In this document: in pieces, positions 1 through 7,558 of the stretch
Numbering within the stretch: the first letter of the stretch is position 1
How the letters are laid out: every line of letters starts with the position of its first letter
Origin: an uncultured Armatimonadota bacterium
GTDB lineage: Bacteria; Armatimonadota; Armatimonadia; Armatimonadales; Armatimonadaceae
Direction: 5' to 3'
DNA: 9,174 nt
Assembly: GCA_903881535.1 (NCBI GenBank)
Contig: CAIRTT010000138.1
Location: 1 to 9,174 of the forward strand
The notes under the pieces: generated by a model
Told to the model about the DNA's origin: nothing
Databases searched by the model: none
What the model saw: the letters and a program-made list of their open reading frames with translations, nothing else
Translations under genes and position numbers: made by a program

Positions 1-26
1 AGTAGTTGTGCGCGTGAAATAGCCAT
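1..26 (-). CDS. Major capsid protein, N-terminal fragment (probable)
   Basis: A minus-strand start codon at 26-24 opens a frame that runs off the left edge of the window; only the first eight codons and part of a ninth are present, reading MAISRAQL. A full Shine-Dalgarno TAAGGAG (34-40) lies 7 nt upstream, so the start is well supported, and it overlaps the stop codon of the decoration-like gene. The coat gene is expected here, after portal, scaffold and decoration genes. The residues ISRAQL resemble the start of coat proteins I recall from aquatic phages. That a gene begins here is seen directly; its identity is inferred from position and eight residues. Confidence 0.6.
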
Positions 27-37
27 GATTTAGCTCC

Positions 38-652
38 TTAGATACCGGTAGTACTGTTGTACTGGGCGGTGTTGAACTTCACGAGGAACTCGTAATACGT
101 GGTAGCAGCGACGTTGGCATTGCCAGTAGCTGTATCAGGCACAACGTCAACCACGCGGACGGGCAATGTGTTGGTGGTGTTGGCGGAAGAACCGTCAATA
201 CCGTAGGCAGAATCACCGGTGGTGGTAGAACCTGCGCCAGCAACCAAAGCTACGTTAGAACCAACAATCGCACGGCTATAAGCTGTAGGAGTTGTTCCAG
301 CGGCCACGGTGGCACACACTTTAAATATGGCACTTGGATCATCCACAACATAGGCAAAAGCCAATACAGTAGAAGTCGATTGAGCTGCGGGGTAGTACTG
401 ACCTTGCACTGGCTGACCAGACGAGTTCACATACGAGCAACCAACCAACACACCAATGATGTTACCGGAGTCAGTAGTCGTAGCGGCAACAATGTAGCCG
501 TTTGTATCTACCTTAACGGTATCGCCATTCAGGATTGCAGTAGCGTAAGCTGCTGCCACGGGGATTTGACGGATCGCTCCGGCGTAAGGCAAACCATCAA
601 GTCGATTGAGTGGTTTAAAGCCGTACGTCTTGTCAATGGTAGGATATGCCAT
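38..652 (-). CDS. Head decoration-like structural protein (204 aa)
   Basis: This gene encodes 204 residues rich in Ala, Thr, Val, Gly and Ser, with few charged residues and no signal peptide or membrane segment, a composition typical of beta-rich virion surface proteins. The N-terminus (residues 1-45, including YGFKPLNRLDG and NGDTVKV) resembles the start of structural proteins often found just ahead of the coat gene in aquatic phages. Likely role: a capsid decoration or stabilising protein on the outside of the head. The start at 652 is supported by GGAG 7 nt upstream. It follows the 150-aa gene by 18 nt, and its TAA stop is inside the Shine-Dalgarno site of the next gene, suggesting coupled expression with the coat protein. 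It could instead be a head fibre or another minor head protein; the structural assignment is fairly safe, the exact role is not. Confidence 0.6.
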   Translation of the reverse strand: MAYPTIDKTYGFKPLNRLDGLPYAGAIRQIPVAAAYATAILNGDTVKVDTNGYIVAATTTDSGNIIGVLVGCSYVNSSGQPVQGQYYPAAQSTSTVLAFAYVVDDPSAIFKVCATVAAGTTPTAYSRAIVGSNVALVAGAGSTTTGDSAYGIDGSSANTTNTLPVRVVDVVPDTATGNANVAATTYYEFLVKFNTAQYNSTTGI

Positions 653-670
653 CTGAAGACTCCAAAAAGA

Positions 671-1123
671 TTAAATACCTTTACCGAAAGTGATCTTAGA
701 GCTACGTTCTTTGAACATAGGCATCCGAGGATCATTCTCGCGCATGAAGGTGTTATCCACTGATTGCATCTGCGCTTCCGCCTGTTGACGGTAGTAAGCA
801 TCACGCTGCTCAGTAAACTCCACCGGGGTTTTGCAAAGCAACAAACCGCCGACTTCCACACTGTCTTGGAATTGACCGTTGGTCGTTCCAAAAAGGCGAA
901 TTTCGGGATGGTCAGAAGCCTTAACGGGTTCCCAGCCTTCACGTAATTTAGCGGAAAGGTTAGTGGCGTCAGCCTTGTTCAAAGTGCTGATCCTGATCCA
1001 GCGATATGCATACCCGGGTTCCGGAATCGGATCGGGTAGAAGTTGTGGAGGCATCCATTTTTTTGGACGTTCCGCAATTTCGCGGGTCTCAAGCTCACGG
1101 CTCAAACGATTAGACTTTTCCAT
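671..1123 (-). CDS. Conserved phage head-operon protein of unknown function (150 aa)
   Basis: The product is a soluble, charged protein of 150 residues with no membrane segment. It lies between the scaffold-like and decoration-like genes. The N-terminal 35 residues are basic and proline-rich; the middle carries YRWIRIS, REGWEPVKASDHPEI and VGGLLLCK, and the C-terminus has FMRENDPRMPMFKE and a basic ITFGKG end. I recall similar proteins at this position in uncultured aquatic phages, always without a known function; a small virion or assembly protein is likely. Two ATGs are possible, at 1129 and 1123. The GAGG at 1132-1135 is only 2 nt from the first but 8 nt from the second, so 1123 is preferred. 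The upstream scaffold gene then ends 2 nt before this start. Confidence 0.8.
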   Translation of the reverse strand: MEKSNRLSRELETREIAERPKKWMPPQLLPDPIPEPGYAYRWIRISTLNKADATNLSAKLREGWEPVKASDHPEIRLFGTTNGQFQDSVEVGGLLLCKTPVEFTEQRDAYYRQQAEAQMQSVDNTFMRENDPRMPMFKERSSKITFGKGI

Positions 1124-1125
1124 TT

Positions 1126-2082
1126 TCATTTCCTCATTTCTTCAGCAACCTTACGAGCGTAAAGTTCCAATGGAACTCCCAACCGCTTGGCGATATTTAC
1201 CTGTGTCTGCGTAAGCACGATCTTTCGAGGCGCTGTGCTACGGGTTGCAGGTGCAACAATGTTGGATTTAGTGCGTTGAGATTTAGCATCAACGGACCCT
1301 CCGGCTCCAAACTCGTCCGGGAATCTGTCCTTCACGTCAGCGTTGATACGTCGGTAGTATTCATCGCTTCCGGCAGGTATACCCTCTTCAAGCAAATCCT
1401 CGTGTAGTCCCAGAGCATAAGAGGTCATGCGTCTGTTCTTACCAAACCATTGATTTTCATCCTGCCAAGCAAGCAGTTTGTCATCAACGGGCGCAGGTTG
1501 TGCTTGTTGTGGTGTGATTTGTACAGGAGTTTCCCGTACCTGTAAAGGGGTGGGCCGGAAATTGTTAACTTTATCTGCCCTTATCTTGGCATTAGTTAAT
1601 GCTTCCTGTGCTTCCAGCAGCTTATCTGAGTCACCAGACTCGTATGCTTCCTTATACATACGCTTGGCATCGTCGATTTCATTGCCAACTACCCGCTTTG
1701 CCTGCTCTAAAAGAGCGGCTTGGTTCTGGTTTACAGAGCCTTTTAACTGGTTGTTTTCAGCCAAAATGGCTTGGGCAAGGCGAATTGCTTCGTCTTTTTC
1801 ACGCTGTGCTGTCTCTTTTGCGCGACGTTCTTCGTGATAACCCTTAGAAAAGTGCTTAATCCGCTTCTGGACGCTTTCGTCGTATTTAGACAACTCGTCG
1901 TCAGTAACTTCCTTGGGAGGCTCCGCCATTGGCTTGCGGCCACGGTCTTCGGGCGGCGTATCGTCCACCACCTCAATGTCTGGTTTATCCTCTGCTTCAG
2001 GCTCGACAACCCTACCGCCCTTGCGGGGGTTATCAAGTTCCTCGTCAGGAAAACTAAATTCTGTTTTTTCAATTTCAGCCAT
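1126..2082 (-). CDS. Scaffold-like capsid assembly protein (318 aa)
   Basis: This probably provides the internal scaffold that templates procapsid assembly and is removed before packaging. Residues 1-70 are strongly acidic and probably disordered (many D/E and P). Residues 75-175 are highly charged, Ala-, Lys- and Gln-rich, and fit a long helical coiled coil. Residues 176-200 form a Pro/Gln linker. Residues 203-258 form a second domain (LLAWQDENQWFGK to DRFPDEFG), followed by a basic C-terminal helix pair (287-318, LTQTQVNIAKRLGVPLELYA). An acidic coiled-coil body with a basic C-terminal coat-binding helix pair is the scaffold pattern known from P22 (303 aa), and the gene lies before the coat gene, as in P22. 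TAAGGAG at 2088-2094, 5 nt from the ATG, contains the stop codon of the co-chaperonin gene. No sequence signature proves the function; a minor internal head protein is the alternative. Confidence 0.65.
   Translation of the reverse strand: MAEIEKTEFSFPDEELDNPRKGGRVVEPEAEDKPDIEVVDDTPPEDRGRKPMAEPPKEVTDDELSKYDESVQKRIKHFSKGYHEERRAKETAQREKDEAIRLAQAILAENNQLKGSVNQNQAALLEQAKRVVGNEIDDAKRMYKEAYESGDSDKLLEAQEALTNAKIRADKVNNFRPTPLQVRETPVQITPQQAQPAPVDDKLLAWQDENQWFGKNRRMTSYALGLHEDLLEEGIPAGSDEYYRRINADVKDRFPDEFGAGGSVDAKSQRTKSNIVAPATRSTAPRKIVLTQTQVNIAKRLGVPLELYARKVAEEMRK
1132..1135 (-). promoter_or_regulatory. Ribosome binding site deciding the start of the 150-aa gene
   Basis: Minus-strand GAGG lies 8 nt before the ATG at 1123 but only 2 nt before the ATG at 1129, too close for normal initiation. 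The second Met is therefore the likelier start. Confidence 0.6.
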
Positions 2083-2087
2083 GATGA

Positions 2088-2094
2088 CTCCTTA
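2088..2094 (-). promoter_or_regulatory. Stop codon fused with Shine-Dalgarno (co-chaperonin/scaffold junction)
   Basis: TAAGGAG combines the TAA stop of the co-chaperonin gene with the ribosome binding site of the scaffold-like gene, 5 nt before its ATG. The same arrangement occurs at 34-40 (decoration/coat) and, as TAAGGA, at 5268-5273 (terL/portal). A ribosome ending on one gene is placed over the next gene's binding site. Confidence 0.7.
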
Positions 2095-2490
2095 AGGACG
2101 TTGAATGCCACGAGGGTCTTGTACAACTGCTTGTACAGAGTCATCGTTGATAAGACGCCATTCGGTACCGTGGATTTTCATCCGAGTACCAGTGTTGGGT
2201 CTAACCAACACAAAGTCGCCAACGTTACACGAAGCGCCGGATGGAAACCGCGCTGGGTCTTTAAACGCATCAGGGCCAATCTTGGCTACAAACAGTACGG
2301 GGGAGAGAAGCTCCTCGTGCTGCATGGTCTGGCTTGCCTTAAGCAAACCTCCTTCGTATTCCTCTTGCGCTTCTGGGAGCATACACAGAAGGTGGTAGGT
2401 TACAGGATCGGGTACTTGCTTTGCTTTCTCTTCAGTGGTGGTGTTGAGCACACTGGAAAGATCAATCGCACTTACGTCGAATTCAGTCAT
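2092..2490 (-). CDS. GroES-like co-chaperonin (Cpn10 family), 132 aa
   Basis: The pattern fits a phage-encoded GroES-type protein, which caps the host GroEL ring during folding. Residues 32-40 (YHLLCMLPE) match the first strand of the Cpn10 fold. Residues 41-61, with GGLLKA, correspond to the mobile loop that binds GroEL (GGIVL in E. coli GroES). Residues 89-96 (NVGDFVLV) match the conserved VGD-I-V strand, and the stretch to 123 (GTEWRLINDDSVQAVV) matches the closing strands. It is longer than GroES (97 aa) because of an N-terminal extension of about 28 residues and a Phe/Pro-rich insert (76-87). T4 gp31 is a known precedent for a phage co-chaperonin needed for coat folding. The gene overlaps the 66-aa gene by 8 nt and has AAGGA 8 nt upstream. 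The fold assignment is by eye; no search was run. Confidence 0.75.
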   Translation of the reverse strand: MTEFDVSAIDLSSVLNTTTEEKAKQVPDPVTYHLLCMLPEAQEEYEGGLLKASQTMQHEELLSPVLFVAKIGPDAFKDPARFPSGASCNVGDFVLVRPNTGTRMKIHGTEWRLINDDSVQAVVQDPRGIQRP

Positions 2491-2683
2491 TATCTAAGTC
2501 CTTTATTTTCCGCACGAGGTCACCAAGTTCGTACTGAGCGAGTTGGAGACCTCGGATAGTCCCGCTCAGTTCTTTGTAGTGATCGTAGGATTTCGCTCCA
2601 CCATCACACAAAACCGCTTTGAAACTCTCGATTTGAGCTTCAAGTTTCTTGTTCAACGCTTCAAATAATTTCGGGTCCATCAT
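2483..2683 (-). CDS. Small coiled-coil phage protein of unknown function (66 aa)
   Basis: This is a small, almost entirely helical protein with charged faces and regular hydrophobic spacing (LFEALNKKLEAQIESF, then LSGTIRGLQLAQYELGDLV), suggesting a helical hairpin or coiled-coil dimer. It has no membrane segment and no recognised domain. Small proteins with an IRGL-AQ helix near the end are, from memory, common directly after the portal gene in related aquatic phages. A role in head completion or as an assembly partner is possible but unproven. The first ATG overlaps the portal stop by 4 nt (ATGA), so translation is probably coupled. A second ATG follows at once at 2680 and is better spaced (6 nt) from the AAGG within the portal end, so the product may lack the first Met. 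It overlaps the next gene by 8 nt. Confidence 0.75.
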   Translation of the reverse strand: MMDPKLFEALNKKLEAQIESFKAVLCDGGAKSYDHYKELSGTIRGLQLAQYELGDLVRKIKDLDND

Positions 2684-5262
2684 TCACCTTTCGGTTTGCT
2701 CTGGGCTGCTTGTACTGCTTGGGCCATCTGGAGCATCTTTGCCCGCGCTTGCAGTTGCTGGTTCTGGTCAGCGTGACTAACTTTTTGCCCGTGAGCCTGC
2801 TGTGCCATCCCAACTTTCTGTGCGTGGGCTTGCTCTGCTTGTGCAACCTGCTGGTCGTGCAACTGTTGTGCTTGCTGCACCTCCATCTGGTGACGCTGCT
2901 GTTGCTGCATCAACTCCTGCTGGTGGCGCTGAGCAACCATCGCCGGGTCTTCACCCTGACGCTGAGCCATCTCTTGTGCTTTCAACTGAAGCTCTTGCTG
3001 CTTCAACTGCAACTCGCCCTGAACCTTCTGTTGTTTAGTCTGAGCTTCCTGCTGTTTAATCTGCAACTCGGCCTGCTGCATCTGAATGAGCGGGTCTTGT
3101 GCTTGCTGCATGGCTTGCTGCTGTGCAACTTTGGCTTTGTCCAAACTAAGTAACTGCGTAGCAGCTTGCGCTACCAACTTAGACAACTGGGCTTCAGTCT
3201 TCTCATCCAACTCAGCATCAGGTGGCGGCAGTGTTGCACCCAACTGTTCTTGAATCTTAGTGCGGTACTGGAACGCAACGTGTTCAGCAACGTGGGCCAT
3301 GATGGCTGCTTGCATCTGCTGGGCCATCGGGTTCTGCCCAATCTGGCTCATAACAACCGGGTCTTGCATCATCGACACATGCACTGCGATGTGAGCGTCG
3401 TGATCTTGGAAGATGAACGCCTTAGTGGGCTTGGCCGTCAAGAAACTCATGTTCTCGCTGACCGGATCACGCGGCTTCAAGTCATCATCAATCGGCACTA
3501 ACTTGTCGGCGTTCTTAACGCCCAACACCTCAATCATCTGGCGGTGCAACTGTGGCAAGTTATAAATCTGCGGAGCGCCCTGCGACAACTGAATCACAGC
3601 TTGGTACTGCATGATCCGTTGTGCCATCGTTGCACTGTTGGGATCACTGACCGGAATAACTTCAACGGTGTCGTAGTCTTCTTGTTTAGCCCGGCGGTCT
3701 CCAGATGCCGGATCAAAACTATATTCCGCTGGAGCATGGTCACGGATGATGGCCCGCAACAACTTAAACTCCTGTTTCATCGAATAGTGAACCCGCGCCT
3801 GAACTGCGCTCATTGTCTTAAGCTGACGCTCAAGCAGTGCAAGTGTTGTTCCTACAGGCGCGTTCGCGCCCATGTCGCTGATGTTCATATCTGCAACAGA
3901 ACCCAGACGACGACCTTCTTCGGTAATCTTTTCTAGCAACCCCGCCAAAACTTGACTTGGCTCTTTGTACGGCAGGGGCATGATGTTGTCACGTACCGCA
4001 CCACTCGGCACATCCACATCTCTCCACTCACCGGGAGTGATCGGAGTATCGTCACCCTTGATCCGCAGACCCCGGGCCTTCAAGCCACCGGGCAAGTTAG
4101 ACAGCGTGCCAGCGTCGATCAACTGGCGAATCAGCGAAGTGCCAGCACGGGCATAGCCACCGATCAAATGTATCAATCCCAACCCATACGCACCGAAGCC
4201 CGGGACGTATGTGTACTGTACAAAGTGTTGACGCTTAAGCTGCCTTTTATCGTCCTCTTCCCAGTTGCGGCGAATAGCCAACACCTTAGTCGTACCGCGC
4301 TCCACAGTGATGACGTATGGACGGGCGATGCCATCCTCGTCTTCATATCCCGCCAGATCGTAATCAACGTGAATCTCAAGAATCTGAAACCGATCATCGT
4401 CTGTTAACGAGTAACCCTGATCTTCGGCTTTCTTCTTTTCTACGTCCGTATGAATGGCTATGGGTTCACCTAACTCAACGTCGCGGTAGAACCCAGCAAC
4501 TTGCAACTTCTTAACCTCGTTCTGAGTCTTACGCATAACGTGAGTCAGACGCTCTGCTGTGTTGGCGCTCGACGCACCGTACGGAATCACAATGTCCTCG
4601 GCGGGGATGAACATCGCCACCTGACGATCCAGCGACGGATCAAAGTACACCTTCTTGAACGCACTGCCCGCCAGACCTAAGTTGTACAACATCCGCTCAT
4701 GCTCAGGCCGATACTCCTGCATCACCTCTGTAAGCTGGTAGTTCATATCATCTCTGACACGCTCCGCAGCTTCCTCTTTCAGCTTATCAATCGCGCCAAT
4801 GATTTCTGTCTTGACCGGGCCTTGAGCCGGGAAAGTCTCAATAATTGTTTCACTCTGGAACTTGATAGCGGCTTCGGTAAGAACAGTTGAAAATACGCCA
4901 CAAGCTCCAAGCCACGGCTCAGTACGCTCTTCATACTTCATCCCCAGCACATCAAGACCCTTGACATACATATCTACCCAGTCCTTGCGACTAGATATAT
5001 CCGCATCTACCATCTCAAGCAGATCACTCGCTACTTTCTGCAACTCACCCTCATCCATCTCCTCGGCTAAGTTGGCTCCAAACTCTTCCTCGTCCGTATC
5101 CGGCATCAGGTCAATCGCCATACCGTCCAGCCCAACAACCACGCCCTCTGGATTCTCAATTGAAATCTCAATACCCGGGCCTTCGCCCATATCCTCTGGT
5201 TGCGCCAGCGCGTCCAAGCCCATCGGAGCTTGCGACAATGAGGGGAACATATTCGTTGCCAT
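2680..5262 (-). CDS. Portal protein, P22-like, with long Gln-rich helical tail (860 aa)
   Basis: The portal forms the ring at one capsid vertex through which DNA enters and leaves. Residues 1-85 are acidic. The core spans about 90-640: a helical part with WVDMYVKGLDVLG and ERTEPWLGACGVF, a wing-like beta part (AFKKVYFDPS, IPAEDIVIPYGA, HVMRKT), and the hallmark stem and crown region (GLGLIHLIGGYARAGTSLIR, SNLPGGLKARGL, DMGANAPVGTTLALLERQ). Residues about 690-857 are a Gln/Ala-rich helix with 11-residue repeats, comparable in position to the C-terminal helical barrel of the P22 portal (725 aa), although this protein is longer. It follows the large terminase directly. AAGGA, fused to the terminase stop, lies 5 nt before the start, and the portal's own stop overlaps the next gene by 4 nt. 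The portal call is strong; P22-type is inferred from size, tail and gene order. Confidence 0.92.
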   Translation of the reverse strand: MATNMFPSLSQAPMGLDALAQPEDMGEGPGIEISIENPEGVVVGLDGMAIDLMPDTDEEEFGANLAEEMDEGELQKVASDLLEMVDADISSRKDWVDMYVKGLDVLGMKYEERTEPWLGACGVFSTVLTEAAIKFQSETIIETFPAQGPVKTEIIGAIDKLKEEAAERVRDDMNYQLTEVMQEYRPEHERMLYNLGLAGSAFKKVYFDPSLDRQVAMFIPAEDIVIPYGASSANTAERLTHVMRKTQNEVKKLQVAGFYRDVELGEPIAIHTDVEKKKAEDQGYSLTDDDRFQILEIHVDYDLAGYEDEDGIARPYVITVERGTTKVLAIRRNWEEDDKRQLKRQHFVQYTYVPGFGAYGLGLIHLIGGYARAGTSLIRQLIDAGTLSNLPGGLKARGLRIKGDDTPITPGEWRDVDVPSGAVRDNIMPLPYKEPSQVLAGLLEKITEEGRRLGSVADMNISDMGANAPVGTTLALLERQLKTMSAVQARVHYSMKQEFKLLRAIIRDHAPAEYSFDPASGDRRAKQEDYDTVEVIPVSDPNSATMAQRIMQYQAVIQLSQGAPQIYNLPQLHRQMIEVLGVKNADKLVPIDDDLKPRDPVSENMSFLTAKPTKAFIFQDHDAHIAVHVSMMQDPVVMSQIGQNPMAQQMQAAIMAHVAEHVAFQYRTKIQEQLGATLPPPDAELDEKTEAQLSKLVAQAATQLLSLDKAKVAQQQAMQQAQDPLIQMQQAELQIKQQEAQTKQQKVQGELQLKQQELQLKAQEMAQRQGEDPAMVAQRHQQELMQQQQRHQMEVQQAQQLHDQQVAQAEQAHAQKVGMAQQAHGQKVSHADQNQQLQARAKMLQMAQAVQAAQSKPKGE

Positions 5263-5270
5263 ATCAATCC

Positions 5271-6800
5271 TTAGTAAAACGCAGCTTTCTTGCTGCGGAA
5301 ATATCTGATCTCATCCGGTTCATCCGACGGCAATCGGAGAAACCCGCCTTGGCGGAACCGCATCAGGGCAAGTGTCATGGAGTCAACCAAGTCGTCGTGT
5401 TCACCTGACGGGAACGAACCTACTTCATCAACCAATTCTTCAGCCCACTGTGTGCGCGGCAACCACACTTTTCCAGACGCAATTATGTCTGAGACCGAGT
5501 TCAAACGGGCAATTTTGTCTTGACCCCTACTGGGCGTGTACTCCTGCACCGGAATTCCCATCGCCCTGAGTTCATAAATCAACGGCGCACCAGTCGCCTT
5601 TTTCTCAATCAACACACTGTCCGGCTCCCACTCACGGTACTCCGCAAGCACGTCCCGTTTCAACTCCACCCACTCAACCCGCTTCTTGTACGTGTTGAGC
5701 AAAATAATGTTTGGCGTTGAGTTGTCCTCGTCGTTGATAAACACCCCCCACGTCGTGCCCGCTGAATAGTCAGCCCGCTGGGTTTTCTCAAACGCCGTGT
5801 CCCAAGCCTGCAAAATGTAATCACACTTCGGTGGATTCTCAGTCTCCCACCATTTCCACCAGTCCCGCTTCACAATCGCCGACTCATTACCCACCGGGTT
5901 CTGCTGATACTGCGCCTGCCACTTCGCGTTGGGCAACTCCTGCCGAAGCGCCTCCAACTCCGACAGCTCCCAGAACTCCGGCCATAAGGGTTTACCCGAG
6001 GGCATGATGGCAGGAAACTCAATCACCTCCCACTGCTCACCTCCCCGGGCCGCTGCCGCTTTGAGCACCTGACCCGTCAAATCTCGTTGCGCCCAGCGTG
6101 TCATCACGATCACAATCGCCCCGCCCGGCTGCAAACGTTGGCGCGGGCCTGACGTATACCACTCCGTCACCTTGTCAAACACATCCGGGTTCGACGCAGC
6201 AAGCGCAGCTTCCTGTTCTGAGTGCGGATCATCAATAATCAGCAGGTTTGCACCCTTCCCAGTGACCGTACCGCCCACACCAATCGCAAAATAGTCGCCG
6301 CCTTTGCTCGTATTCCACCTTCCAGCGGCTTTTGAGTCCTGCTGAAGCTCCAAATTTGGGAAAATTGCCTTATAAGTCTCCGAATCGACCAAATTTCGCA
6401 CCTTCCGACCAAAACCAACCGCCAATTCACCCGTATTGGAGCTCTGGATCACCTTTTTGTTAGGGTATTTACCTAGAAACCACGCGGGCAACAGGTAACT
6501 TGCAAATTCTGACTTCGTATGACGGGGTGGCATGTTGATAATCAGCCTTTTACACTCCCCGTTGACCACTCGCTCAAACGCATTGGCCATAATCTTGTGG
6601 TGACGCCCGCCTATGAACTCCGGCCAGCACTTATTCACAAACCCCATGAACGTATTCTGGGCAATCTCCTTCTCCAGCATCAGTTCACGACGCTCTAAGT
6701 CCTGCAAAATAATCATCTTCTGCGAATCGGGCAGTTTCCCCAACTGCGCCAGCAGAGCTTTGAACTCCGGGTCTAAAACATCAGACGCTTGCGTGGTCAT
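5271..6800 (-). CDS. terL: Terminase large subunit (ATPase and nuclease), 509 aa
   Basis: This is the motor that cuts concatemeric phage DNA and pumps it through the portal. The N-terminal ATPase carries a Walker A variant PPRHTKSE (residues 91-98 from the chosen start), a Walker B LLIIDDPH (186-193) and TRWAQRDLTG (234-243), which fits the motif III/coupling region. The C-terminal RNase H-like nuclease has acidic residues in QAWDTA (334), LIEKKATG (399) and EHDDLVDS (469-470). Length is usual for the family. An upstream ATG at 6812 exists, but GAGG at 6807-6810 lies 6 nt before the ATG at 6800 and nothing suitable precedes 6812, so 6800 is preferred. The start lies inside the end of the small terminase gene (20 nt overlap), and the TAA stop is part of the portal gene's Shine-Dalgarno site. 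All key motifs look intact. Confidence 0.96.
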   Translation of the reverse strand: MTTQASDVLDPEFKALLAQLGKLPDSQKMIILQDLERRELMLEKEIAQNTFMGFVNKCWPEFIGGRHHKIMANAFERVVNGECKRLIINMPPRHTKSEFASYLLPAWFLGKYPNKKVIQSSNTGELAVGFGRKVRNLVDSETYKAIFPNLELQQDSKAAGRWNTSKGGDYFAIGVGGTVTGKGANLLIIDDPHSEQEAALAASNPDVFDKVTEWYTSGPRQRLQPGGAIVIVMTRWAQRDLTGQVLKAAAARGGEQWEVIEFPAIMPSGKPLWPEFWELSELEALRQELPNAKWQAQYQQNPVGNESAIVKRDWWKWWETENPPKCDYILQAWDTAFEKTQRADYSAGTTWGVFINDEDNSTPNIILLNTYKKRVEWVELKRDVLAEYREWEPDSVLIEKKATGAPLIYELRAMGIPVQEYTPSRGQDKIARLNSVSDIIASGKVWLPRTQWAEELVDEVGSFPSGEHDDLVDSMTLALMRFRQGGFLRLPSDEPDEIRYFRSKKAAFY

Positions 6801-7485
6801 CTGGTTCCTCATCGGGCGTTACGTCTTCCAAAACCTCTGGCTCACCAAACGCAGCGGTCACGTCGATCTCAACTGAAGGCACATCCACGGCATGCAGCCG
6901 CATCATCTTCCTAATCTTGTCCTTGATCGCCTCATCCAAGTCCGACACCTTGTTGTAGGTAACCGTAATTTCCGTCTTCTCCGAAAACAACCCGACGTCT
7001 GAAATCTTACCCAACATCTCCGTGGCTTTGATCTCAATCCTCGGGTCCCCGCAGCTTGCCAAATCAAGCAGCTTGTTCGTGACCACCAAACGCATCTGCG
7101 CGGCGTCTGCAACAAACTGATTGTTGTACTCGTTCAGCATTGTGCCAATGCGGGCAGCGACAGACGGACGTTCCAGTGATACTGGATTCTTGTCGATCGG
7201 CAAAGAAAGCGGGTTGGGCTTTTTTGGGCGACCACCCTTATTCTTAGGCGGGGGGTCTTGCATAGCGGCGTTGTATTGTTGCTCCGCCAGAGTTGCAAAG
7301 TCCTTAAACACCTCATCTGCGTCTTGCAGTGCGATGTCGTCTTCGTCAATTTGTGCACCCAGACCCTTTAACACAGCGGCGGTGTTAGCGGCGATCTGCA
7401 TGTTCTCGCGCAGAGTCGTTGCCACCTCCGGCTCAAAGCTTTCCGGATAGGGCACAGTTTTTTCAGGTGTGATTCGCAATGTCAT
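6781..7485 (-). CDS. terS: Terminase small subunit (probable), 234 aa
   Basis: This is the probable DNA-recognition subunit that brings the large terminase to phage DNA. From the ATG at 7485 it has a helical acidic N-terminal part (1-75), a linker with a basic, AT-hook-like KGGRPKKP (residues 83-90), a helical core (105-150), then ATEMLGKISDVGLFSEKTE (154-172), which resembles a segment common in phage small terminases, and an acidic tail. It lies directly upstream of terL and overlaps it. The start is uncertain. The frame stays open to a TTG at 7551 and has another ATG at 7527, but none of the possible starts has a normally spaced Shine-Dalgarno; a GGAG lies 14 nt before 7485. The extra residues upstream look non-coding. 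The call rests on gene position and the C-terminal motif. Confidence 0.78.
   Translation of the reverse strand: MTLRITPEKTVPYPESFEPEVATTLRENMQIAANTAAVLKGLGAQIDEDDIALQDADEVFKDFATLAEQQYNAAMQDPPPKNKGGRPKKPNPLSLPIDKNPVSLERPSVAARIGTMLNEYNNQFVADAAQMRLVVTNKLLDLASCGDPRIEIKATEMLGKISDVGLFSEKTEITVTYNKVSDLDEAIKDKIRKMMRLHAVDVPSVEIDVTAAFGEPEVLEDVTPDEEPDDHASV
6807..6810 (-). promoter_or_regulatory. Ribosome binding site deciding the terL start
   Basis: GAGG on the minus strand ends 6 nt before the ATG at 6800. The alternative ATG at 6812 overlaps this site and has only a GGAAG-like match about 14 nt away, so the site favours the shorter product. Confidence 0.65.
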
Positions 7486-7550
7486 AGAGGAAAAAGGCAC
7501 TCCATGTAGGTGGGGGGAATGTAGCATAGTTTTTAAATAACGCAACGCCA

Positions 7551-7556
7551 AATATA
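7551..7556 (-). promoter_or_regulatory. Possible leftward -10 element for the packaging/head operon
   Basis: Minus-strand TATATT has the form of a sigma-70 -10 box and lies 66 nt before the ATG at 7485. No good -35 match sits 16-18 nt upstream; instead the three GATAACTT elements (7560-7593) occupy that area. That arrangement would suit an activator-dependent late promoter, but this is inference. If it is real, the TTG at 7551 cannot be the terS start. Confidence 0.3.
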
Positions 7557-7558
7557 AA

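Noticed and set aside
1771..2559. 262-codon plus-strand frame
   Set aside because: It lies opposite three well-supported minus-strand genes with ribosome sites and recognisable products; no ribosome site or domain of its own.
2710..3153. Plus-strand Leu-rich frame opposite the portal tail
   Set aside because: It is the antisense shadow of Gln-rich codons (CAG/CAA read as CTG/TTG), which creates false Leu-rich membrane-like stretches.
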